Source of the DNA: Zygnema cylindricum
Taxonomy: Eukaryota > Streptophyta > Zygnematophyceae > Zygnematales > Zygnemataceae
Reading direction: 5' to 3'
Assembly: GCA_037447655.1 (NCBI GenBank)
Contig: JBBHKE010000102.1
Location: 320,372-384,371, forward strand
DNA length: 64,000 nt
Part shown: piece by piece, positions 21,822-32,102 of the stretch
Numbering within the stretch: the first letter of the stretch is position 1
Layout: every line of letters begins with the position of its first letter
Notes under the pieces: model-generated
Told to the model about the DNA's origin: nothing
Database searches by the model: none
Seen by the model: only the letters and a program-made list of their open reading frames with translations
Made by a program: the position numbers and the translations under genes

Positions 21822-22319
21822 ATGCCTCCCACTAAGGATTCAACGTCCCGTTTAACCTTATTTACTCAGGGAAACAGAACTTGACAGAGTATGCCCTATG
21901 TCTCCTCACGCTACTCCTCGAATTCATGTCGCAATGTGTCGAGTTGATTTTGAAGTTGCTCGCATCAAGTCTCCAACAGCGCAATGTGATGGTCCGCCGC
22001 TGCTTAGCGTCTCTGAGTGATCCGCTCCCAAACTTGGTCCTCCCCTTCCTCCGGTGCCGCCGCGGGTGCCTCGCGTTGCGCGAGAATGGCCGCGGGTGCA
22101 GGTTCTTCGGGTACCTAGAATTCGGGAGCTTCGGGTTCCTCAATTTGTTGTGCTCCTTTCGCAAATTCGTTGGCCCGTTCCCACCGAGGTACCTTCGTTA
22201 ATTTGAAGAAAACGTGTTTTTGGCTGCTCGGGCCCGCTGGAAAGCGTTCTTCCGGGCCAACTTGAGTGTCCGTTTCTCGGGTGTGACCTCCGCCCGAGAG
22301 ATAATGTCGTGAAGACAGA
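21822..22319 (-). pseudogene. C-terminal tail of the G1 polyprotein (broken)
   Basis: Minus-strand frames continue from the PHD finger. The first (RAEVTPEKRTLKLARK) shifts into an Ala/Glu-rich segment (VPRWERANEFAKGAQQIEEP). A heptad-like stretch resembling a coiled coil (EQLQNQLDTLRHEFEE) follows. Several stops and at least one frameshift are visible. The role is unknown. Confidence 0.5.
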
Positions 22320-22324
22320 CATCT

Positions 22325-23369
22325 TGTAGAAGTTGATGGTTCTTTTGGTATTTTCTAGGTCTAAAATAAAATGCATAAAAGAAGCCAAGGCAGTCTGCCT
22401 CTAACTTCTCTCTCGAATTCCCACACTTTTTGCAGTCACTGAAAGTTGGAGAGGAAGTTAGAGCCATGGCTACCTATGTTATCCTGAGAATTACGGGTAG
22501 TATATTAGTTGATTTACGGTAGTAAATTATATGATTTACGGTAGTAAATTAGTTCATTTACTAAAAGTAATGATGTCGGACCCAGGATTTGATCTTGGTA
22601 TCTATTGACAGTATGAGCCGTCGGTAGCCGGTAGCTTTATCCATTTAGTCTATGACTAGTGATAAACCATATAGTGTTAATAATTAGATAAACATTATTA
22701 CGCTAACAAATTCATTTAACGGAAACTATTTACAGGATACATAGGTTCGAATAAGTAAAAGAACGGATTAAGGTACGGACAAGAAACAAGTACCGCGCAT
22801 TTTTTTCGATAGCGAAATGAATATTGCGCAAGTATTTATTACGGCTACGATTAAATCTGCATTTAATCGGACGGCCGGAATGAATGTCGAGATCGAGGAA
22901 GAGGATTTCGACGGTTTTTATTCATCGCCACATCGGATGACACGTGGCAGAATGACATTGGATCATGGCATCTCTAGGGATTAAGGTAGCGAATCGAGAT
23001 ATAACACGTGTCGATATTAAGGCCATGTCGTACAATATCCATACATATAGTACATCACCAGCTGTACTTTTGTGTATGGAAGTGCAATATAATTGGTGTC
23101 GTACATCAATAGATAGAGTTTTAGAGAGAGATGGGACTTAGAAAAATTTGCTAGATATGACCCTCTCTTTATCGTGCATGTGACTAAGAGGGATGGTAAA
23201 CGTGCAACACAATCAGCTGCAAAATAAATAATAAACAAATAAGCGAGAAAGTCATGAACATCTCAGAAAACGAGTGAGAATAATTATGTACAAGCAACAA
23301 GCAGCAAATAAACATATCATAAGAAAAATAAAAGTAGAGTGAGAGAGGAAGCTAGGAGGCTCAGTTTAC
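22325..23369 (+). mobile_element. LTR-like insertion of family A with a foreign 3' end
   Basis: Begins TGTAGAAGTTGATGG and matches family A LTRs to about 23167, including ACACGTGGCAG. The last 200 bp do not match the family except for a GGAGGCTCAGTTTAC end. Total length (1045 bp) is close to the 1049 bp LTR. Flanks CATCT (22320-22324) and CATGT (23370-23374) are a near target duplication. It interrupts the G1 PHD finger immediately after GFHM. Confidence 0.6.
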
Positions 23370-23374
23370 CATGT

Positions 23375-23881
23375 GAAATCCTTGGTTGCAATAGTCGCAT
23401 AGAAGCATTGATGTTTCTCCGTCGGCTCGGTTGCAAAGTGTGCATTCTGTAGCCTCAGTGATAGGCATACGCATAGGGTCCATATCTTGGGATAGATCCG
23501 GTAAATAACATGGAGCAAAGTTCTTCAAATGCTCCCGCAAGGTTTGAGTATCTGCTCCTTGAAGTCCGAGCATGCCATTCGTGTCTACTTCGATTATTCA
23601 GAGAATATGAGGTGAAACATCTTTATCCAAGGTATCGAAGGATTGGCGCCGTAAGTAGACATAATCTCCCACTCGGTAAGGCTTCTGTTGGGGCCGGTAG
23701 CCGCCGCTGCGTGTAGTGGCAAAGCGCAAAGTATCTCTGTGCTGGGCGATCTGCAGGTTGTCAAAAGCATCTCTCGGGCAAAAAACAACGCCATGTTAAT
23801 AAGTTCTCCCATAAAAACCCCGTCAGTCAGTAAAGGAAGAGGAAAGCTTGCGGCTTTCTGGATATTCCTACCCAGCAAGGG
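23375..23881 (-). pseudogene. G1 integrase C-terminus and PHD-type zinc finger
   Basis: The minus-strand frame after the integrase core continues past one TAA (23882-23884) through the integrase C-terminal region (PLLGRNIQKAASFPLPLLTD, then SLTEWEIMSTYG). After a frameshift it reads CTLC (from about 23450) and CDYC, NQGFHM, the C4H part of a PHD finger. The next cysteine lies across the LTR insertion (CLHDIIS at about 22310). PHD fingers bind histone H3 tails, and many gypsy elements instead carry a chromodomain here. The final CxxC of a full PHD was not seen. Confidence 0.65.
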
Positions 23882-25378
23882 TTAAGGACCAAATAAGACA
23901 TAGTAAGGACTGAAATTAGCAAGACTCGCCTGTACCGACATTCGATACCCCATGGCAATATAGCCCAATGACTCGTCCCACACTGTTATATGTTTCTCCA
24001 AGCAATGCTTGCGTAATGCCCGCTTGAAGGTCTGAACTGCACGTTTTGCCAATCCATCAGCATGTGGATGATCGCGGCTTGTTGGACGATGGTCTATGAG
24101 AGCGTCATCTAGCATTTTTTGGAATTCACCGCGGAATTGAGTCCCTTGATCTGTGAGGACTTCGGCTGGAGCGCCGTATCTCATAAGAACATATTCTTTA
24201 AAAGCAGCGGTGGTGAGCTTAGCAGTTTTGTGTGGTAACGCTACAACTTCAACCCATTTGCTGAAATTTTCAATCATAATCATTATATATTGTTTTCCCC
24301 TCCCGAGATATCGGAAAAGGGCCGGCCAAATCGCACGACCAGCGGTAAAATAACCCATTGATGGGTAATGGTTGGTGGGTAGTCTGACAGTTGCTAAAAG
24401 AGTTACGTAGACGATCACACATTGCACACTTGTGCAATACCGATGCGACATCAGATTGCATCCAACACCACCAATAGCGTGCCTGCAGCAAGCTTAAGGT
24501 GCGCTTGGTCCCATAGTGACCCAGCTCGGAGTGAATTTGTTCAATCAGCGAAAGGCATTCAGTCGGGCGAGGCACGTGTATGTGACTACTGTCCGCTAAC
24601 AATCGAACTAGCGAACCACCTAACCAAAGATAATTTTTAGCCCTTTTCTTTACTCGTTCCTCCTCCTTCGATGTAATGTGTGGTTGGAAGGTTTGTGAGG
24701 AGAGGAAAAAAATTAGTGCTCCGTCTCGCCATGGATCCGGAGTAGAACGAGAGTGGGGCAGCGAGGCTAAAGAATGTGTGATATAAAATCTGGCTAACAT
24801 AGTAGCTAAGTCGTCATCGAAATCCTGCCGAACTCCATTGTCTGTGGTTCTTGGCAAAGGATTTGGGAAAATGCCGTTTGCATTCAAACTAAGTAATCCT
24901 GGACGGTGAATTATTCCCACATCATATTCTTGTAAAATTAATGCCCATCCCGCTAATTTTCCTGACAGTTTATCGTTGGTCATCAGCCAATGTAAAGGCT
25001 GATGGTCGATTAGAAGAGTAAACGGTTTTCCGTAAAGGTAGTGACGAAAGTGTTCAATACCCCAAACTGCTGCTAGACATTCTCCTTCATAACTACTGTA
25101 ATTTGATTCCTCACTATTATTACTCCTGCTTGCGTAAGCGACCACGTATTCTTCTTTTGTTAGTTCACGCTGAGTTAAGATGGCCGCAATGCCAGGCTTT
25201 CCGAAGTCTGTTTGTAGGCAGAAAGGTAATTTGTGATTAGGAGGTCAGAGGATTGGAGCACTAGAGAGGGCATCTTTCAACTTCTCAAAAGCCAAAATCT
25301 GATTAGGTCCCCAAACGAAAGGAACTTCTTTCTTGAGCAAATCGTTCAATGGTGAAGCGATAGTGCTAAAACTAGGGA
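23882..25378 (-). pseudogene. G1 RNase H and integrase core
   Basis: The frame resumes at FVPSFSTIASPLN beside the 1435 bp insertion. It runs through RNase H (LAAVWGIEHFRHYLYGKPF, TDFGKPG), then the integrase HHCC zinc region (HSELGHYGTKRT ... CAMC) and the DDE core. The core shows D in DLAGP and D in LTDQGTQF. The third catalytic residue is lysine (HADGLAKRAVQT) where Glu is expected. A stop (TGA in the PIL*PPN region near 25243) and a frameshift near 24300-24450 are present. Integrase is therefore dead in this copy. Confidence 0.85.
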
Positions 25379-25383
25379 CAAAT

Positions 25384-26818
25384 TGTTGTTCTTTGGTCTA
25401 AAATAGACCGCAGAAGCAACCCAAACTATCAAACAAAATGTTAAGCAAAGCTAGGCCAATGAACAATCATTTGAAATGCATCCTCCATTTAACATACATG
25501 CATACACAGATGCAATCATTCCTCTGTACACAGACAGAGCAAGCATGCGTACACATACGCATGAAATCATCTAGGAGTTCATGGAATAGAAGCTAAATAT
25601 ATCTCCATCATCATAACAAACCCTAAGACAATGCATGACATAACAAACACAACTAAGGTTTGATGGAGTAATCAACATAAACAAACCCTTGGACAAATGC
25701 ATACATAATGCATATCAAACAAACATAAAATTAACACATATAAATAATAATAAATGAATGCATCACACATAAACAAATGTATAATCAAATAATCAATGTA
25801 TCATTTAAATGCATGACCTAATCGGCAACCCTAAAAGTCTACATCTTCGGTCCCTACTTTTCATGCTAAGCATTGATGATTTTCCTAATGAAGCTCAAAT
25901 CTATATATACACTTGCGAGCTGTCAACAAATCGCTACGTGTCAAATTAACCAACGTAACTTCCACTAAGTAGTATTAAACCATGAGAACCTATTACAACA
26001 AATAATCCTAACTGTAAGTGTACACCTGAAAGTCAACCAATCATAAGCGTACACTTGTCTGCAAGTACGACAACACACAAATTAAACTGCCGAAACCCTA
26101 AATGATCATCTAAATAAAAACTGTCATAATCAATACTAAATTATAAGTGTCGATATCCTCATTAATCACGTAAAATATAACTATTTTAATCAACACTAAA
26201 TCATTAGTTCGCATAAAACAAAATATTGATGTTTCAAATAATTACACCGACGCGTCCGCAAAATACGCGTCGTAAGCGACAACTCGCTTAGTCACTTTAA
26301 GATAAATCCACGTAGTGAACGGACATCGCATATATACGGTCCACCTAATAATACGTCATTAAAAATAATGCGATCCATTGAAAATATCGGCGGACGTCGT
26401 CCGCCCTCCACGTGTAACTCGAACCACTGCCGAAATTAATCTGTACCTTCCAAATCTTTTCCGTACTGGATATGCGTCGTTTGCAATAAATGCGCCTGTC
26501 GCATATAGAGTACATATGTCCAAATAAGACGTTCCGTATCGGAAGCGTCCTTTTCAAGAGCTGTCGCCTGTCGCATTGTGTTTCGTACGTGCGACGTACT
26601 ATTTTGACTTTTTTAGAATATTTTAAATCGGATCGCTTCGCGATCCGCCGTCTATTTCACTAACGCATTTAGCGCCACTCAATTTACTCCATTAATTTTA
26701 CTCGTACATTAATTCCCCAATCCGCAAATCCTTTCGAACCTCCACAGTATATGAGATAATTACATACGCACGCAAACATGCGCACGCACGTACGAAACTT
26801 AATCTTCCAAAAACAACA
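25384..26818 (+). mobile_element. 1435 bp solo LTR (unassigned family) inside G1
   Basis: Runs from TGTTGTTCTTTGGTC to CTTCCAAAAACAACA, a short inverted repeat with TG...CA ends. It is flanked by the exact 5-bp duplication CAAAT (25379-25383, 26819-26823). Removing it joins LANY with FVPSFS, restoring the RT-RNase H junction. It has no coding capacity. It is AT-rich, with ACAAA/CATAA words at 25490-25810 and CGCGTC/GCGACG motifs at 26245-26650. No second LTR or internal region is visible, so a solo LTR is the simplest reading. Confidence 0.8.
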
Positions 26819-26823
26819 CAAAT

Positions 26824-27810
26824 CTGCGTTAATAATTAGCTAATCCTAGGAAGGCTCGAAGACTCGTGAGATCAACGGGGGTTGGCAGTTTGCTGATAGC
26901 CTCGGTTTTTGCTTCAAATGGTGTGATTCCCTCAAAGGAAATGAAATGTCCAAGGTAAGGCACACTCACGGACGCGAAAGTACATTTAGCTGGATGACAT
27001 TTTAATCCGACCTTTTTCAGTTCAGTTAGGACCCATTCAATATGAGCTGCGTGATCTTTGATTGTGGAGGAGGCGATAATCAAATCATCGATATAACATC
27101 GTGCAAACTTGCAACCACTTAAAACTGAATCCATTAGTTTTTAAAAAACTGCGGGGGCGTTCTTAAGTCCAAAAGGCATGACAGACCACTCCTTACGACC
27201 ATCACTACCCCAAAAGGCGGTATTATGCCAATCCTTCTCCTCTTTTTCAATCTGGTTAAAGCCTTGTCGTAAATCCAGAATACTGAAATATTTAGCGCCT
27301 CCTACATGATCAAATATTTTTTCGGCCAATGTCAATGGATGTCGATCTTGTATCGTTCTAGCATTGAATTCCCGGTAATCGCCGCACATTCGACGATCGG
27401 TAAAGTTTCCTTCGGCATCTTTTTTCCTGGGCATGACAGTGGGTGCTGCAAAAGTAGAATCCGACTGATAAATGAGGCCAGCTTCCTCCAATTCAGCGCA
27501 GCGTTGGTCCACTTATTCCCATTCTATTTCGGATAGGCGGTGTTTCGGCTTGAAAATGGGACGATCGTCTTCAAGATCTATAGACATTTTATAGGTGGTA
27601 TGGCGACCAAGATCATTCACAGAGAAAGCAAAAGCGTCGATATTTTGAATAATCATTTCGTTCAGTAGATCATGTTCAGATTGAGAGAGATTAGAGCCAA
27701 ATTTCCATTTAGGAGATTCCTAACCTTTAATCGTCATTGCTTCCATGGCTTGTGCAAAAGCTAGCTGTTCATCCGCGATAAGTGACTGACCTAATGAGTA
27801 AACAACCGGT
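26824..27810 (-). pseudogene. G1 reverse transcriptase with N-terminal linker
   Basis: The frame runs from the linker (SEHDLLNEMIIQNIDAFAFS, about 27640) to GLIYQSDSTFAAPTVMPRKK. It continues through LDLRQGFNQIE and VMPFGLKNAPAVF, then the YIDD catalytic box (about 27090) and LRAFLGLANY. This is the usual Ty3/gypsy RT. At least three stops interrupt it: one in the linker, one before VDQRC, and TAA after APAVF at 27141-27143. The last TAA, next to the insertion, replaces a tyrosine codon. It copies element RNA into DNA in the family. Confidence 0.85.
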
Positions 27811-27815
27811 GTTTC

Positions 27816-30800
27816 CTATAAGCAGTTTGTCCAATGGTGCCAGCTGCGAGTATGGAAGGCTGCAGTCCAGTGAGGAGGTGTTGACATATGACTAGAGGGA
27901 GCATATTGGGGAGCAATATATGCCGGAATGGACCATGACATTTGGCTAGGGTTCAAGAAATCGTTGATTGTGACATCAGGAGAAGGTTTTATAGAGGATG
28001 GGAAAAGGAAAAATTGAGAAGGTGTCCCTCTAAGGGTGACAATGTGTTTAGAAATTGGTGGTCCATTCCCCCCCCGAGCTGGTTGAGACGGATGGGTTTG
28101 TGCGTAACGACCTGCTGCAAATCCGAGGCCTAAGACAAATGAGAGGGTTTGAGGGTCTATGACACGACCTAAAAGGATGCAGCGCTGTCGTTCTGTGAGA
28201 CCATGGGCAGCCGTAGTGTTGGGAAGGAAATGCATAAGGTGTTCTCGTTCTGTGGTAAAAGGTTAATCTAGGCCGCCTGTGTGAATATTTTTGAGCAGGC
28301 CGGGCCCAACACCCGAGAAGGCGTGAGAGTGTGGATAAGACACTAGAGTGGGGAGAAATTTGAGTGGTTGGCCTGAGACGTTAATGTTGTAATTCGGTGG
28401 GTGATCAGGCTGCAGACAGGTTTGGACTTTGTGAAAAGGAAGAAGTGCACTCTGAATATCTGTAAAAGGAGGTTTGACAGGAAGATTTCCTTCTCTAAGG
28501 CGTCCAATATCAATCAAGTTGGTCCATTTAGATCGAACCCGATGAGCTAACGACTCGTGACGAGCGGCATCAATGATAAGAGGAGGACCAATTAATGCCT
28601 CTATCTGCTTGTAATCAGCTAACACTGTAGGTCGAGGATCGTTATAGGCTGCCACATTTTCCAAAATATATCCCAATGGGCGATCGAAATATTGCAAAAA
28701 ATGCATGATACGAAGAAATTCAAAGAATAATTTGGTGCGGGGATTAGCTAAGCCGAGACCTTTGCCTGCTCGTGACATTCCCTGACACTCCGAACCGGCA
28801 AAGAGAAGATCGATTGGTTTTACATCGGGAAGGTGTTGGTTTCTTATCAAACGAATATCTTGACTTAATGCTGTATGCATGTGAGCAAAAGCAGATTTAG
28901 GGAAAAGATGTGGATATTGTCCGTGTAAAAGATTACAGTGATGTGTTTGGGCTTTCCGAGCTAAAGGGTCAATGTCAACTGAGTAGTAGTGCTTGATAAG
29001 TAATCCGTTGCGAAGGCATGAAAGTAGAGAGGTACCTATGCCTGCGAACAGGTCTAAAATGACTAGACCATCTTGATGAGGTTTTACCTGAATTGGTTTC
29101 CAATTAATGGGAAGAAATCCGGAAGGATCTACAGAAATAAGAGGCAGAGGTGGAACCCGCGATAAAGGAATCTGAAGTGTGTGTTTGTAGATGTGATCGA
29201 ACTCGTGAGAATCGATAATAAAACCTGGATTATCGAAAAGTTCAGGCGAAGAAGGACTATCGGGAAGAATTTCTACTACGGAAAGAGAATGAAAAATTTC
29301 AAATCCCACCGAATTTCCAGAATAAGCACGGACAGATTGGGCTGCGTGAGCCATAATGGGCATGGATTGGCGTGCTGAAATTAGAGGGAGACAATTTTTT
29401 TTTTCCGGATAATTGGTAGGACCGTAGGAAAATGTCTGATCGTACATATCAACGCCGCCTCCTACTCTGAAAATCACATCTTGCCCTACTAAACACTCGT
29501 AATCACTACATTTGGTGACCAATGCGTGTGCACGAACTTCCGCAAAATCAGATTCTGTACCATTTTGAAACCTTAAACAGAGTGGATCCTTCGTAATGCC
29601 CAAAACAAGTTCGGTTCTTCTCGCTAAGGTGAGTAAACCTGTGGAAGTGGACTGAAGTTTATCAGCTGTCAGACCTAGTGTCAGTGCAAAAGATGACCCA
29701 AAAATAATTGGTTTTGCATCGGTGTCCATTAGTGATAATGACGGTACGACACCATTGACTGAAAATGCACCCTTCCTATTATCTAGAAAACTGATGTGTG
29801 GGTCAAGTGAACTACGCTCGTCGATAAAGATAGGCCTAAGAGCGTCAAGATTATGGTTTATTTGTAAAGCTTGTAATGTAGCAAATGGGATGGATGTCAC
29901 CGTAGATTTTAGGTTGGGTGAATTGGAAATCATAGTAGACAAAATGCATAATCTTTCCTTAACCCTATGGCTGTCCTGAATGGAGCGGTCAAAAATAGTG
30001 AGTGCTTCCGCCGTGATAGTGGAAGGTGTTTCGGGTAAATGGGTTGTGGTTTCTTTGGAAAATGATAATGGTAGACGTGTGCTACTCTGTTTACCCTCGC
30101 GATTGTGATCAACTGTCCCCTTGTCAAACGTGGTTGCCCTCTTTTGAATGGTTGAATCTCGTAAAACTCGACCTGCTAGCGTGGGCAGGTGGACAACTGT
30201 ACGAGCCATACCAGTTAGGTGAGTGGGCGGTTTCATTTGAGCCATAAGGGCTGCAAACTGGTCTTTGATCATAGCGGCCATTTGAGTTTGCATTTCCTCT
30301 CTCTCTTTTTCTCTCCGAGACACTTTAGGTGGAGAGTTTTTTTCTGACTCTTTATCTGGTTGGACTACTTTGGCAGATCTAGCCGGTATGCCACCATTTC
30401 GAATCTGATTTTGATATGAAAATTCAGGGTTTTTGATGTGACAACGATACACAAAGTGGCCAGTCTGTTTGCAGTGTGTACAGGTCGCAGATTTATTCGG
30501 ACACATCCGAGCATTATGCGCGGTCTTGCCACATCTTAAACAAATCCGATTGGATGGTTGATTTGGTGGGGTTCCCATAGTTGGGACCCTTGGTGGCCGA
30601 TTATTCGGCCCCAAGTTACGAGGATTTGGTGAATTGAAAGGGTTAGGTTCTCTCTGAGGGGCTTTTGGTCGATCGTGGGCCTCCCACCAACAATTCGTCA
30701 TCTTGTATTCTACAGCGTATTGAGCTGCCTGGTCGAATGTAAATTTGAGACCGTATGTTTGGGTAAGATGGCTTTGAATAAATTTCTTTGATTGGAAAGG

Positions 30801-31048
30801 AAACTGTCCAACAAACTTCTGGACAGCTTCGACATCTGATATCAGATCGGGTAACGCTTCCCGCTAGGTCTCCATGCGGGCTCTGAAAGTGGGGGCAGTT
30901 TCGCCCGGTTTACGCTCAAAATTCATTAATTCTTTAACTTGGTCAGGATTCTGCATGCGATACACCTCTTGTAACAAATTAAACATTATGGTGAAAGGGT
31001 CTCGTAACGGAATAGTCATCCAGGGTCGTGCCGAGACGGCGGCTCGGG
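27816..31048 (-). pseudogene. G1 gag C-part, protease and DNMT3-like DNA methyltransferase
   Basis: Open from 30862 to 28263 and, past one TAA (28263-28265), in frame to 27816. Upstream to 31048 is gag (RDPFTIMFNLLQEVY) with a TAG at 30863-30865. Counting residues from Met 30701: two CCHC knuckles (C54-C67, C74-C87) and a retropepsin-like LMDTDAKP (about 322-329). A cytosine-5 methyltransferase follows from about 545. Its motif I is DLFAGIGTSLL, the catalytic loop GSECQGMS (Cys about 638), then KLFFEFLRI, ENV (about 681) and AHRVRSKWTNL. After the stop come EREHLMHF and QRCILLGR. Motif order I-X is unpermuted, and FFEF and AHR..W.NL resemble DNMT3, unlike the rearranged DRM enzymes. In the family such enzymes methylate cytosine in DNA. 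Here the enzyme sits between protease and RT. Confidence 0.9.
28150..29090 (-). other. DNMT3-like methyltransferase domain within G1
   Basis: Domain extent marked separately. SAM-binding motif I codons lie near 29056, the catalytic Cys near 28789, ENV near 28661, the RxR motif VIII near 28545, and the C-terminal motifs IX-X at about 28240-28160, beyond the in-frame TAA at 28263-28265. The usual Pro before the catalytic Cys is Glu (ECQ). Confidence 0.88.
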
Positions 31049-31053
31049 CTCTT

Positions 31054-32102
31054 TGTAGAAACTAATGGTTTTATTAGTATTTTCTAGGTCTGAAAAGAAA
31101 TATAGAAGTCGAGGCAGTCTATCTCTAACTTCTCTCTCCAACTCTCAAACTTGTCGCAGTCACTGAGAAATTGGAGAGGAAGCTAGAGCCATGGCTACCT
31201 TGGCTATCCTGAGGTTTACGGGAATTTTATATTAGGGTTTATATATTTAATTAAAATGTATGTGCCGGCGGCAGGATTTGATCCATGTACCTACCGGCCG
31301 GCAGATAGGATATAGCCGGTAGCCTTAGCCGTTAAATCTAGCAGTAGTGTTAGATAGCATATAGTTTGATAATTATTTACATATGTATATTAGCGATAAA
31401 CCATTTAACTGAAATGAATTACGGGATACATAGATCCAGTAATATATAATGTACGACTTACGGTACGGACAAAAATCAGTACCGCGCATTTGTTTCGTAA
31501 ATGAAACAAATACTGCGCATGTATTTATTACGGCTACGATTAAAGCCGAATTTAATCGGACGGCCGGGATTAGCGCCGAGATCGCGGAGGAAGATTTCGG
31601 CGGTTTGTGGCCATCGCCACATCGGATGACGCGTGGCGAAATTCCGTTGGATTGTGGAATCTCCGGAGATTATGGCACCGAATCCGGATTTGACATGTGT
31701 CGACATTTTGGCCATGTCGTACAATATCCGTACATAAAGTACACCGGCAGCTGTACTTTTGCGTACGGAACTCAATTCTGATTGGTTCCGTACATCAGTA
31801 GATACAGTCTGTGAGAGAGATAGGACTTAGAAAAATTAGAAGATAGGACCCTCTCTCCCAGAGAGCTTCTGTACAAAAGGTCAACTTTGACCCTCCATAA
31901 CTTAGTACTCAGGGGAGTAAATTCAGAGATTCTTTTTGCTATCGACTCAGGGGAGTTTTGTCTTCACAGGGGTGAAGTTGGTCAGAGTTTTTGTCTGCCA
32001 GGGTGGCAGTTATTTTTGCTTAAACACAAAGGGGTCAGGATTATCCTAGAGGCTTCTTGGAAGCTGTCCACTCTGAGGACTTATGGAGGTCTCAGAGTTT
32101 CA
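31054..32102 (+). repeat. 5' LTR of A2
   Basis: Same borders as in A1. The core promoter reads TACAAAA (31872-31878). The gag ATG at 32083 lies 20 bp before the LTR end. Confidence 0.95.

Noticed and set aside
21862-22467. Independent host gene around 21.9-22.4 kb
   Set aside because: The frames continue the G1 polyprotein tail beyond the PHD finger once the LTR-like insertion is removed.
28263-30701. A free-standing host DNA methyltransferase gene
   Set aside because: The same frame begins with CCHC knuckles and a retropepsin-like motif and is followed in order by gypsy RT, RNase H and integrase.
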